From Molossus alvarezi (lineage: Eukaryota; Chordata; Mammalia; Chiroptera; Molossidae): a stretch of DNA of 64,000 nt. How positions within the stretch are numbered: position 1 is the first letter of the stretch; each line of letters begins with the position of its first letter. The position numbers and the translations under genes are program-made. Shown one piece after another: positions 50,647 to 62,039 of the stretch. The stretch lies in assembly GCA_037176705.1 (NCBI GenBank), contig JBAWUJ010000064.1:62001-126000 (forward strand), in the 5' to 3' direction. Below the pieces are notes generated by a model. That model saw nothing but the letters and a program-made list of their open reading frames with translations. It did not search any database and was not told the DNA's origin.

Positions 50647-51625
50647 TTTCGTTATCACAGTGGGCTTTGGAGTCTGCCAACTTTTCCCAGTGGATGTTGG
50701 TGTTTTGCTGTTTGTGGCTCCCTCTCCTGGGTTTGGATGCACCAGGGAGGACCCACTTTAATCCCGCCAAGTCTCCTGTTCTCCGGGAGTCTGTGTGGCT
50801 CCAGCGGGGAGTTTAGCAGGCTATAGCGTTAGGAGGACCCATGCAGGGTGGCAAGGGAGGTGGTGGGAATAATTTCCCACCGAGTTCCCTGGTCCTGCCC
50901 AGTTCCCTGGGGGCCAGGAGTCTGTGCAGCTTCAGCGGAGAGTTTAGCCCACTACAGAGTTTCCAGCGCCGTGCACTGCGGTAAGGGAGACAGTAGAATT
51001 AACTTTCCACCGCGTTCCCTGCTCCCACCGAGTTGCCTGGGGTCTGCGAGTTTGTGGGGCTTCAGGGGCAACAGGGTTTCCAGGCTGTGCACGGCGGGGA
51101 GAGAGGTGGTAGAATTAACTTTCCACCGCGTTCCCCGGTCCCACCGAGTTGCCTGGGGTCTGCGAGTCTGTGCGGCTTCAAGGGCAACAGGGTTTCCAGG
51201 CCATGCAAGGCGCGGAGAGAGGCGGTAGAATTAACTTTCCACCGCGTTCCCCGGTCCCACCGAGTTGCCTGGGGTCTGCGAGTCTGTGAGGCTTCAGGGG
51301 CTACAGGGTTTCCAGGCCGTGCAGGGCGGGTAGGGAGGCGGTAGAATTAACTTTCCACCGCGTTTCCCGGTCCCGCCGGATTCCCTGGGGGCCAGGAGTC
51401 TGTGTGGCTTCAGCGGCTACAGGGTCTTGCACGGCAGGAGGGGAGGCAGTAGAATTAACTTTCCGCCTAGTTCCCCGGTTCCTCCGAGTTCCCTGGTCCC
51501 GCCCAGTTCCCTGGGGGCCCGGAGTCTGTGCGGCTTCAGCAGAGAGCCTAGCCTAGCCGGCTACAGAGTTTCCAGGGCCATGCACGGTGGGAAGAAAGGT
51601 GGTGGAATTAACTTCCACTCTAGTT
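50647..51625 (-). promoter_or_regulatory. L1 5' UTR with internal promoter region
   Basis: About 980 bp upstream of the ORF1 ATG. It is much richer in GC and CpG than anything else in the window and ends at the right target-site duplication. In placental L1s this region carries the internal RNA polymerase II promoter. I see tandem monomers (separate entry) and a less repetitive stretch of about 220 bp next to ORF1. Open frames on the plus strand (for example 50848-51344) follow the monomers and are not credible genes. Confidence 0.85.
50863..51625 (-). repeat. L1 5' UTR tandem monomers, mostly 116 bp
   Basis: On the plus strand the marker GTAGAATTAACTTTCCACCG or a close variant starts at 50993, 51109, 51225, 51341 and 51449, with related forms at 50863 and 51602. 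Spacings are 130, 116, 116, 116, 108 and 153 bp. Each copy also carries GTTGCCTGGGG or TTCCCTGGGG, a TCTGTGCGGCTTCA-like segment and CAGGGTTTCCAGG. The three central units are the most similar. Confidence 0.9.
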
Positions 51626-51643
51626 CAAAATGTAGTTTTTTTC
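51626..51643. repeat. Target-site duplication of the full-length L1, right copy
   Basis: CAAAATGTAGTTTTTTTC, identical to 45648-45665, then satellite continues with ATGGAACAC. Confidence 0.95.
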
Positions 51644-51961
51644 ATGGAACACTAAATAGTTCCTTCCATGGAACACTAGCTAGTTCCTTCCATGAAACAC
51701 TAAATACTTTCATCCATGGAACACTAAGTAGTTCCATCCATAAAAAGTAAAGAAGTTCCTGCCATGAAACACTAGCTAGTTCCTTTCATGGGACAAAATG
51801 TAGTGTTTTTCATGGAACACTAAATAGTTCCTTCCATGGAACACTAGCTAGTTCCTTCCATGAAATACTAAATACTTTCATCGATGGAACACTAAGTAGT
51901 TTCTTACATGGAACATTAGATAGTTATTTCCATGGAACACTAGCTAGTTCCTTCCATGGAG
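51626..51961 (+). repeat. Higher-order repeat, period 168 bp, hit by the L1
   Basis: ACAAAATGTAGT units occur at 51626 and 51794, exactly 168 bp (7 monomers) apart. The following monomers correspond one by one (TAAATAGTTCC, CTAGCTAG, ATACTTTCATC and so on). The first copy is the one split by the L1. Confidence 0.88.
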
Positions 51962-52110
51962 CACTAGCTAGTTGTTTTCGTGAACAGCAAGCTAGTTCCT
52001 TTCATGGAACAGTAAGTATTTCCTTCCATGGAACACTAGATATTTCCTTCCATGAAACTCTAGCTAGTTCTTGCCATGGAACTTTAAGTAGTTTCTTCCA
52101 TGGAACACTA

Positions 52111-52535
52111 GCTAGATCTTTCCATACAACAATAGCTAGTTCGTTCCATAAAAAACTAAGTAGTTTTTTCCAGGTAGCATTACGGAGCTCTTTCCATGTA
52201 ACCCTAGATAGTTCCTTCGATGGAACACTAGCTGGTTCCTTCCATGGACCAAGCTAGTTCATACCATGGAACACTAGCACGGTTCTTCCATGGAACACTA
52301 GCAAGTTCCTCCAATGAAACACTAAGTAGTTCCTTCCAAGGAACACTAAATATATCCTTGCAGGTGACACTAGCCAGTTCTTTCCAAACAACAGTAGCTA
52401 GTTTCTTCCATGGAACACAGCTAGATCCTTCCATGGAACACTGGCAAGTTTCTTCCATGAAAAATTAAGTAGTTCCTTCCAGGAACACTAGTTTGTTCCG
52501 ACCATGGAACACTAGCTGTTTTTTTTCCATGAAAC
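52111..52535 (+). repeat. Long-range duplicated block, copy B (partner 17517-17925)
   Basis: Collinear with the block 34,594 bp upstream. The unit GGACCAAGCTAG, in which a monomer lost its ACT, is shared by both copies and so predates the duplication. Confidence 0.86.
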
Positions 52536-52864
52536 TCTATGCTAGTTCCTTTCATGGAACACTATGTAGTTGCTTCTATTGAACAGTAGCTAGTTCCATC
52601 CCTGGAACATTAGCTACTTCTTTATATAGAACACTACCTTGTTTATTTCATGGAACAGTAAGTAATTCCTTCCATGAAACATTAGCTAGATCTTTCCATG
52701 GAACACTAGTAGTTCCTTCCATGGAACACTAGCTAGTTCTAGCTAGTTTCTTCATGGAACACAAACTAGTTACTTCCATGAAGTAGTAAGTAGTTGTTTC
52801 CTTTGAACTCTAAGTAGTTCCTTTTATGGAACACTAGATAGTTTATTCCATGAAATACTAAGTA

Positions 52865-53900
52865 GTTATTTCCATTGAACATTAAGTAGTCTCTTCAATG
52901 AAACACTAGCTATTTACTTCCCTGGAACACTAGCTAGTTCCTTCCATGGAACACTAGCTTATTTTTCCCATGGAACTATAAGCAATTCCTTCCATGGAAC
53001 ACTAAGTAGTTTCTTTCATGGAATCCTAGCGAGTACCTTCCATTGAACACTATGTATTTCCTTCCATGGAACACTAAGTGTTCCTTCCATGGAACACTAA
53101 GTATTTTTTTCCATGGGACACTGAGTACTTCCTTCCATGGAACATTAGCTAGTTTTCTCCATGGAACACTAGGTAGTTCCTTCCAAGGAACATTAAGTAG
53201 TTCTTTCCATGAAACACTAAGTACTGCCTTATATAGAACACTAAGTAGTTTTTTCATCGAACATTAAGTAGTTACTTCCATAAAACCATAAGTAATTTCT
53301 TCCATGGAAAACTTGCTAGTTCCTTCAATGATACATTGTATAGTTACTTGCATAGTACACTAACTACTTCCTTCCATGGGACACTAATTTGTTCTTCCAT
53401 AGAGAAATAGCTAGTTCCTTCCAATGAACACTAGCTGGATTTATCCATGGAACACTATGGAGTTCTTCCATGGAACACTAAATGGTTCCTTCCATGGAAC
53501 ACCACCTGTTTTTTTTTCCATGGAACACTACGTAGTTCTTCCAAGGAACACTAAGTGGTTCCTTCCATGGGACACTAAGTATTTTCTTCCCTGGTGACTC
53601 GGTACTATCTTTCAAGGAACACTAGCTAATTCCTTTCTTGAAAAACTAAATAGGACCTTCCATGGAACACCAGCTAGTTCCTTCCATGGAACACAGCCAG
53701 TTTCTTACATGGAACTCTAGCAAGTTCCATCGATGAAACACTAAGTAGTTTTTTTTCATGGAACACTAGTTAGTTTCATCTTTGGAACACTAGCTGATTT
53801 CTTCTATGACACACAAGCTGGTTCCTTCCTTGGAACACTAAGAAGTTCCTTCCATGGAATACTAAGTAGTTCCATCCATCGAACACTACCTAGTTTCATC
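52865..53900 (+). repeat. Long-range duplicated block, copy B (partner 41050-42030)
   Basis: About 1 kb of monomers in matching order with the block on the other side of the L1. It is longer than copy A by about two monomers. Confidence 0.83.
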
Positions 53901-56900
53901 CATGGAATACAAGATAGTTTCTTTCATAGAACACTAGCTGGTATCTTCCATGCAACATTAGCTAGTTCCTTCCTTGGAACACTATCTAGTTACTTCCATA
54001 GAACACTAGCTAGTTTCTTCCTTGGAACATTAGATAGTTTCTTCCATGGATCACTAACTAGTTCCTTGCATGAAATAGTAGCTAGTTCTTTCCCTGGAAG
54101 CCTAACTAGTTCCTTCTCTGGAACAATAAGTATTTTCTTCCCTTGAACACTAGCTAGCTCCTTTCCTGAACACTAGATAGTTCCTTCCATTGAAAATTAA
54201 GTAGTTACTTTCATGAAACACTAGCTAGTTTATTCCATGAAGCACTAGCTAGTCCCTTCCATGGAACACTAACTTGTTCCTTTTAAGGATCTCTAGCCTG
54301 TTTCTTCCGTGGAATACCAGATAGTAACTTCCCTGAAACACAAGCTAGTTTTGTCCCTGGAACACTAGCTAGTTTCTTACATGGAACACTAAGTAGTTCT
54401 TTCAATGGAACAGTAAGTAGTTTCTTCCATGGAACACTAGCTAGTTCCTACCATGGAACAGGAAGTAGTTCCTTCGATGGAACACTAGCTAGATCCTTCC
54501 AGTGAACACTCAGCAGTTCCTCCCATATAACATTAAGTAGTTCCTTCCATGTAACACTTAGTAGTTCATTCAATAGAACATTAAGTTGTTCCTTCCATGG
54601 TACACTAGGAAGTTCCATCCATGGACACTAATCAGGTTTATCCATGGAATCCTAGCTAGTTCCTTCCATCGAACACTAGCTAGTTCCTTCCATGGAACAA
54701 TGGCTAGTTCCTCCATGGAAAACTACCTCGTTCATTCCATGGAACACTAAGTAATTTGTTCCATGAAACACTACCTAGATCTTTCCATGGATCACTAAGT
54801 AGCTCCTTCCATGGAACACCAAGTAGTTTCTTCCATGGAACACTAAGTAGTTCTGTCTATAGAACACTAAGTTGTTCCTTCCATGGAACACTAGCTAGTC
54901 CCTTTCATAAATCAGTAGCTAGTTCCTTTCATGGAACACTACGTAGTTCCTTCCATGGAATACTAAGTAGTTCCTCCATAAAACACTAACTTGTTTTTTC
55001 CATGGAACACTAAGTAGTTTTTTCCAAAGAACACTAGCTAGTTCTTTCCATGTAACAGTAGCTAGTTCTAGCTAGTTCCTTCCATAAAACCCTAGCGAGT
55101 TCTTTCCATGAAAAACTAAGTAGTTCATTCCATATAACACTTAGTATTTCCTTTCATGGAACCCTAAGTACTTCCCTCCATGGAACACTAGCTAGTTCTT
55201 TCAGTGGAACACTAGCTAGTTTCTTCCATGGACACTAAATAGTTCCTTCCATGAAACACTAAGTAGTGCCCTCCAGTAAGTACTTCCTTCTATTGAACAC
55301 TAGCAAATTTCTGCCATGGAACACTAAGTCGTTACTTTCAAGAAACCCAAGTTGATTTTTCCCTGGAAAACTTGTTAATTCCTTCCATGGTATATTGTAT
55401 AATTACTTGCATGTTACACTAACTAGTTTATTCCAGGAAACACTAACTAGTTTTTTAGATGGAACACTAGCTAGTTTCTTCCATGGAACACTAGCTAGTT
55501 CCTTTCATGGAACATTAAGTTGTTTCTTCCATTGAACACTAAGTAGTCCCTTCCATGGAACACTAGCTAGTTCCTTCCATGGAACACTAGCTAGTTCCTA
55601 CCATGGAACACTAAGTAGTACTTTCTATGGAACACTCACTAGTTCCTTCCAAGGAACACTTGCTAGTTTCTTCCATGGAACACTAGCTAATTCCTTCCAT
55701 GGAACACTAGCTTGTTCCTTCCATCATACACTAAATATTTCTTTCCATGGAACACTAAGTATTTCCTTCCATGGAACACTAGCTCATTCTTTCTATGTAA
55801 CACTAGCTAGTGCCTTCCCGAAAACTCTAGCTAGATTTTCCCATTGAACATTAACTAGTTTTTCCATGGAACACTAGCTAGGTCTTTCCATGGAACACTA
55901 GGTAGTTTCTTCCATGGAACACTCGCTATTTCCTTCCATGGAACACTATCTAGTTTCTTCAATGGAACATTTGCTAGTTCCTTCCATGGAAAACAAAGTA
56001 GTCCTTTTCATGGAACACTAGCTAGTTTTTTCAATGGAACACTATCTTTTTATTCCATGGAACACTAGAGGGTTCCTTCCATGGGACACTAATTTTTTTT
56101 CCATGAAACACTAAGTAGTTCCTTCCATGGAACACGAAGTAGTTATTTCAATGGAACATTAACTAGTCCCTTCCATGGAACCCAATCTAGTTATTTCCAT
56201 AGAACACTAGGTAGTTACTTCCAGGAACACTAGCTATTTCCTTCCATGGAACACTCGCTAAGTACACAGAACAATAGCTATGTTCTTCCATGGGACACTA
56301 AATATTTTCTTCCATTAAACAGTAGTAGTTCTTCCATAAAACACAAGCTAGCTCCTTTCATGAAACACTACCTAGTTCCTTTTATAGACACTAGATAGTT
56401 CCTCCCATGGAACACAACTAGTTGCTTTCATGGAACATTAAGTAGTTTTTAAATGGAACACTAAGTTTTTTCATCCATGGAACACTATCTATTTTCTTCC
56501 ATGGAACACTTAGTAGTTTCTTATGAAACACTATGTAGGTTCTCCCATGATACACAAGCTAGTTCCTTCCATGGAACAGTAAGTATTTTCTTCCATGGTA
56601 CACTAGCTAGTTCCTTCCTTGGAACCCTAAGTAGTTCCTTCCATGAAACAATAACGAATTATTTTTATGAAACACTTAGTAGTATGTTTCATGGAACACA
56701 AAGTAGTTTCTTCCAAGGAACACTAGCTAGTTCCTTCCATGGAACACTAAGTAATTTTTTTCATAGAACACTAGCTAGTTCCTTCCATGGAACACTAGCT
56801 AGTTCCTTCCATAAAACGCAAAGAAGTTTTTTCCATGATCAATAAGTAGTTTCTTCCATGGAACACTAGGTAGTTCCTTCCATGGAACACAAGCTGGTTC

Positions 56901-57485
56901 CTTCCATGGAACACTAAGTAGTCCCTTGCCTGACACACCTAGGTCTTTTCATGAAACACTTGGTAGTTCCTTCCAAGGAACACGAAGTAATTTCTTCCAA
57001 AAAACACAAGCTGGTACCTTCCATGCAACACTAGTAGTTCCTTCCATGGAACACTAGCTGATTCCTTTCATGGAATATTATGTGGTTCCTTCCATAAAAA
57101 GATAAGTAGTTTTTCCATGAAACACTAGCTAGTTACTTCCATGGATCACTAGCTAGTTCTTTCCATGGAACAATAGCTAGTTACATACAGAGAACAGTAG
57201 CTACGTCCTTCCATGGATCACTAAATAGTTCCATCCATGGAACATAAACTAGTTCCTTCCATTGAACATAAAACAGTTCCTTCCATGGAACACAAACTAG
57301 TTCCTTCCAAGAAACACTGGCTAGTGCCTTCAGGAGAACACTAGCTAGTTCCTTCCATGGAACAATATGTAGTTCCTTCCACGGAACAGTAGGTAGTTTT
57401 TTCCAGGGAACACAATGTAGTTCCTTCCATGGAACACTAGCTAGATCCTTCCATGGGACACTAGTTAGTTCCTTACATGGGACAC

Positions 57486-57502
57486 TAGCTGCATTAAAAA
57501 AA
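57486..57502. other. Satellite orientation switch 3, with a short A-rich spacer
   Basis: The forward array ends in CACTAGCT and the reverse array begins with ACTAATTAGTGTTCC. Between them lies GCATTAAAAAA, which fits neither orientation well. The switch is near the second dyad but not seamless, unlike the other two. Confidence 0.82.
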
Positions 57503-60500
57503 CTAATTAGTGTTCCATGAAGAAACTAGCTAGTGTAACTTGGAAGGAACTACCTTGTGTTCCATGGAAGAAAGTAGCTAGATTTCCATGGAAAAATAGC
57601 TAGTTTTGCATGGAAGGAACTAGCTAGTGTTCCATGGAAGGAACTAATCTAGAAATATTTAGTGTTCCATGGAGGGAACTACTTAGTTCTCCATGGAAAT
57701 ATCTGGCTAGTGTTTCATGGAAGAAATTACTTAGTGTTCCATGGAATGAACAAGGTAGTGTTCCATGGAAGAAACTAGGTAGTGTTCCATGGAATGAACT
57801 ACTTCCTGTTCCATGAAAGGAACTAGCTAGTGTTTCATTGAAGGAACTAGCTAGGGTTTCATGGAAAAAAGTACTTAGTGTTCCTTGAAAAAAAAAACAA
57901 GGAACTGTTCCATGGAGAAACTACTTAGTTTTGCATGCAAGGAACTACTTATTGTTCCATCAAGAAACTGCTTAGTGTTCCATGGAAGGAACTATATAGT
58001 GTTCCATGAAAGGAAGTAGATAGTGTACAATGGGAGGAAATACATTGTGTTCCAGAGAAGAAACTAGCTAGTGTTCCATGGAAGAAAGTAGTTAGTGTAC
58101 CATGGAAGGAACAAGCTAGTGTTCAATGGAAGGAACTAGCTCCCGTTTCATGGACGGAACTAACTAGTGTTCAATGAATGTAACTACTTAGTGTTGCATG
58201 GAGAAACTACTTACTGTTCCACGGAAGCAACTAGCTATTGCTCCATGAAAGAAACTAGATAGTGTTCCATGGTAGAAACTACTTAGTATTCCATGGAAGG
58301 AACAACTTAGTTTTCCATGGAAGGAGATAGTTAATGTTCCATGGAAGGAACAAGATAGTGTTCCTTGGAAGGAACTAGTTAGTGTTCCATGAAGAGAACT
58401 ACTTAGTGTTCCATGGAAGGAACTAGCTTGTGTTCCATGGAAATAACTAGCTTGTGTTTTATGGAAGGGACTTTTAGTGTTCAATGGAAGAATCAACATA
58501 TTGTTTCATGAAACGAACTTGCTAGTGTTCCATGGAAGGAAGTAGTTAGTGTTCCATGGAAGAAACTACTTAGTGTTCCATGGAAGTTACTATACAGTGT
58601 TCCATGGAAGGAACTAGCAAGTTTTCCATGGAGGAAACTACATAGGATTTCATGTAAGTAACTACTTAATGGTCCATGGAATAAACTACTAAGCTAGTGT
58701 TTAATGGAAGGAAGTACTTAGTGTTCCATGGAAGGAACTATTTAGTGCTCCATGAAAGGAACTAGCTAGTGTTCCATGGAAGAAATTACCTAATTTGCAT
58801 GGAAGAAACTACTTAGTGTTCCATGGAAGGAACTAGCTACTGTTTCATGGAAAGTACTAGCTAGTGTTCCATGGAAGAAAATGTTTAGTGTTACATGGAA
58901 GAAATTACTTAATATTTTATAGATGGAAATTGTTAGGGGTTCATGAATAGAAAGACTTAGTGTTCCATGGGTGTAATTACTTAGATTTTCATGAAAAAAA
59001 GAAATAAGCTAGTATTTTATGAAAGGAACTACTTAGTGTTCCATGGAAAAAACTACTTAGTGTTCCATGGAAGTAACTACTTACTGCTCCATGGAAGGAA
59101 CTAGTTAGTGTTCCATGAAGGAACTAGCTACTGTTTCATAGAAAGTACTAGCTGTTGTTCTATGGAAGGAAAAACTTAGTGTTCCATGGAAGGAAATGTT
59201 TAGTGTTCCATGGAAGAAACTACTTACTGCTCCATGGAAGGAACTAGTTTGTGTTCCATGAAGGAACTAGTAACACATGGACATAACTAGCTAGTGTTAC
59301 ATGGAAGGAACTATTTAGTGTTCCATGGAAGGAATTACTTACTGTTCCGTGGAAAGGACTAGTTAGTGTTCCATGGACGGAAGTAACTAGGGTTTCATGG
59401 AAGGAACTACTTAGTATTCCATGAAAAACACAAGCTTGTGTTCCATGTATGGAATTAGCTAGTGACCCATGAAAACAAAACAAGATAGTGTTCCATGGGA
59501 GGAACTACTTTGTGTTCTATGGAAGAAACTACCCAGTGCTCCATGGATGAATGTAGCTAATGTACCATGGAAGAAAGCAGGTAGTGTGACATGGAAGGAA
59601 ATAGCAATTGTTCAAAGGACGGAACTAGCTAGTGTTCGATGGATGGAACTGAAGTGTTCCATGGAAGGAACTACTTAATGTTCCACGGAAGGAATCAGCT
59701 AGTGTTTTATGATAGAAACCAACTAGTGTTCCATGGACGGAACTAGCAAGTGTTCCATAGAAGGAACTAGCTGTGTTCCATGGTAGGAACTAGCTAGGGT
59801 TCTGTAGAAAGAACTAGGTAGTGTCCCATTGAAGGAACTAGCTAGTGTTCCATGGAAAAAAATTATATAGTGTTACAAGAAAGGATCTAGCTAGTGTTCC
59901 ATGGAAGAAACTAGTGAGTGTCCAAGAAAGAAACTACTTAGTGTTTCATGGAAGAAACTACGTAGTGTACCATGGAAGGAACTATCTAGGGTTCCATAGA
60001 AGGAAATAGTTAGTGTTCCATGGTAGGAACTTGACTGTGTTCCATGGAAGGATCTAGCTAGTGTACCTTGGAAGTGTCTAGCTAGTGTTTCATGGAAGGA
60101 ACAAGCTAGTTTTCCATGATAGAAACTACTTAGGGTTTTATGGAAGTAACTACTTAATGTTTCTTGGAAAAAAACTAGCTAGTGTTCCAGAAATAGAACT
60201 ACTTGGTGTCCCAGGGAAGGAACTAATTAGTGTTCCAAAGAAGGAACTAGTTAGTGTTCCAGGGAATAAACTAGCTAGTGTTCCATAGAAGGAACTAGCT
60301 TGTATTCCATGAAAGGAACAAGCTAGTGATACTTTGAAAGATTTATCTAGTGTTCCATGGAAGAAACGAGCTAGTGTTCCATGGAAAAAACTACCTAGTG
60401 TTCCGTGGAAGGAACTAGGTATTGTTTTATGGAAGGAACTAAATAGTGTTCCATGAGAGAAATTATCTAGATTATCATGGGAGGAACTAGCTAATGTTCG

Positions 60501-60837
60501 GTGGAAGGAATGAGCTAGGGTATCAGGGAAGAAATTACTCAGTTTGCATGGAAGGAACTAATTTGTGTTTCATGGAAGAAAGTATTTAGTTTTCCATGGA
60601 AAAAAACAGTTACTGTTTCATTGAAGGTAGAACTTAGTGTTCAATGGAAGGAGCTACTTAATGTTCCATTGGAAAAACTAGGTAGTGTTCCATGAAAGAA
60701 ACTATCTAGTTTTCAAAGAAAGGAGCTAGTTAGTTTTCCATGGTAGGAAATATCTAGTGTTCCACAAAAGGAACTAGGTAGGGTTCCATAGAAGTATCTA
60801 ACTTGGGTTCCATGAAAGGAAAAAGTTAGTGTTCCAT

Positions 60838-60860
60838 AAAAAAAAAAACAAAAAAAAAAA
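60838..60860. repeat. A-rich expansion inside a reverse monomer
   Basis: A run of A broken by one C stands where the GGAAGGAA part of the reverse monomer should be. It is the strand complement of the T-expansions seen in forward blocks. Confidence 0.85.
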
Positions 60861-62039
60861 CTACTTAGTGTTTTATGGAATGAAGTACTTAGTGTTCTAT
60901 GGAAGAAACTACTTAGTGTTCCATGGAAGGAAAAGCTAGTGTTCCATGGAAGGAACTGGCTAATGTTCCATAAAAGGAACTACTTAGTGTTCCATGGAAG
61001 ATAATAGTAGTGTTTCATGTAATGAACTAGATAGTGTTCAATGGAAGGAAATACATAGTGTTCCATGGAAGGAACTACTTAGTGTTACATGGAAGGAACT
61101 AGTTACTGGTCCATGGAAGGAACTAGGTAGTTTTTTATGGAAGGACCTAGTTAGCATTCTGTGAAAGGAACTAGCTAGTGTTCCATGGAAGAGACTACTT
61201 AGTGTTTCATGGAAGAAACTTCTTAGTGTTCAATGAAAGAAACTAGCTTGTGTTCCATGGAAAGATATAGCTTTTGTTCCATGGAAGGTACTAGCTAGAG
61301 TTCCATGGAAGGAACTAGCTAGTGTTCCATGGAAGCATATACTTAGTATTCCATGGAAGATACTACTTAGTGTTTTATGGAAGGAAATACTTAGTGGTCC
61401 ATGGATGGAATTACCTAGTGTTTTAAAGAGGAATTACTTAGTGTTGCATGGAAGGAACTACTAGTGTTCCATGGTAGCAATTCATTAGTGTTACATTGAA
61501 AAAACTACTTAGAGTTTTATGAAAATATTTACCTAGTGTTACATGGAATAAACAAACTAGTGTTCCATGGATGGAACTAGATTGTTTTCCGTGAAAAGAA
61601 ATACTTTGTTTTCCATTGAAGGAGCTACCTATATTTCCAGGGAAATAAGTAGCTAATGTTCTATGGAAGGAAGTAGCTAAAACTAGCTAGTGTTCCATGG
61701 AAAAACTTGTTAGTGTTACATGGAAGGAAAAACTTAATGTTCCGTGGATGGAACTACAAGGTGTTTCATGGAAGGATGTAGCTATTGTTCCATTGAAGGA
61801 ACTACTTACTGTTCCATGAAAGAAACTAGGTAGTGTTCCATGGACGGACCTAGCTAGTGTCTCATGGAAGGGACTACCTAGTGTTCCATGGAAGAATCGA
61901 CTTAGTGTCCCATGAAAGAAACTAGCTAGTGTTACATGGAAGAATCTATTTGTATTTCATGGAAGTAACTACTTTATGGTCCATGGAAGGAACTATTTAG
62001 AGTTCCATTGATGGAACCACCAAGTGTTTCATGGAAGGA

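Larger units (their letters stand above)
45666..51625 (-). mobile_element. Full-length LINE-1, minus strand, nearly intact
   Basis: A 5,960-bp element bounded by perfect 18-bp target-site duplications. Read on the minus strand it has a GC-rich 5' UTR with tandem monomers (51625-50647), ORF1 (50646-49744), a 45-bp inter-ORF spacer, ORF2 (49698-45874, one in-frame TGA), a short 3' UTR with a G-rich polypurine tract, and an A-tail of 17. Both its age markers (perfect duplications, clean tail) and its near-intact frames point to a recent insertion. Element and satellite are compositionally distinct, and the satellite resumes in phase on the other side. Confidence 0.97.
51644..57490 (+). repeat. 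24-bp satellite array, block 3 right part (forward orientation)
   Basis: About 244 forward monomers continue the array after the L1. Double-dyad variants lie at 52729-52748 and 55060-55079. Duplicated partners of 17517-17925 and 41050-42030 are here. Open frames such as 54756-54989 and 56477-56845 are repeat translations. No gene is seen. Confidence 0.97.

Noticed and set aside
50647..50742. N-terminal 32-codon extension of ORF1p
   Set aside because: The extension begins at GTG, not ATG, and includes no conserved ORF1p segment; the ATG at 50646 has better context and fits the family start.
50848..51344. Overlapping plus-strand open frames in the GC-rich region as a host gene or CpG-island exon
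   Set aside because: They repeat with the 116-bp L1 5' UTR monomers and lie between ORF1 and the target-site duplication, so the region belongs to the L1.
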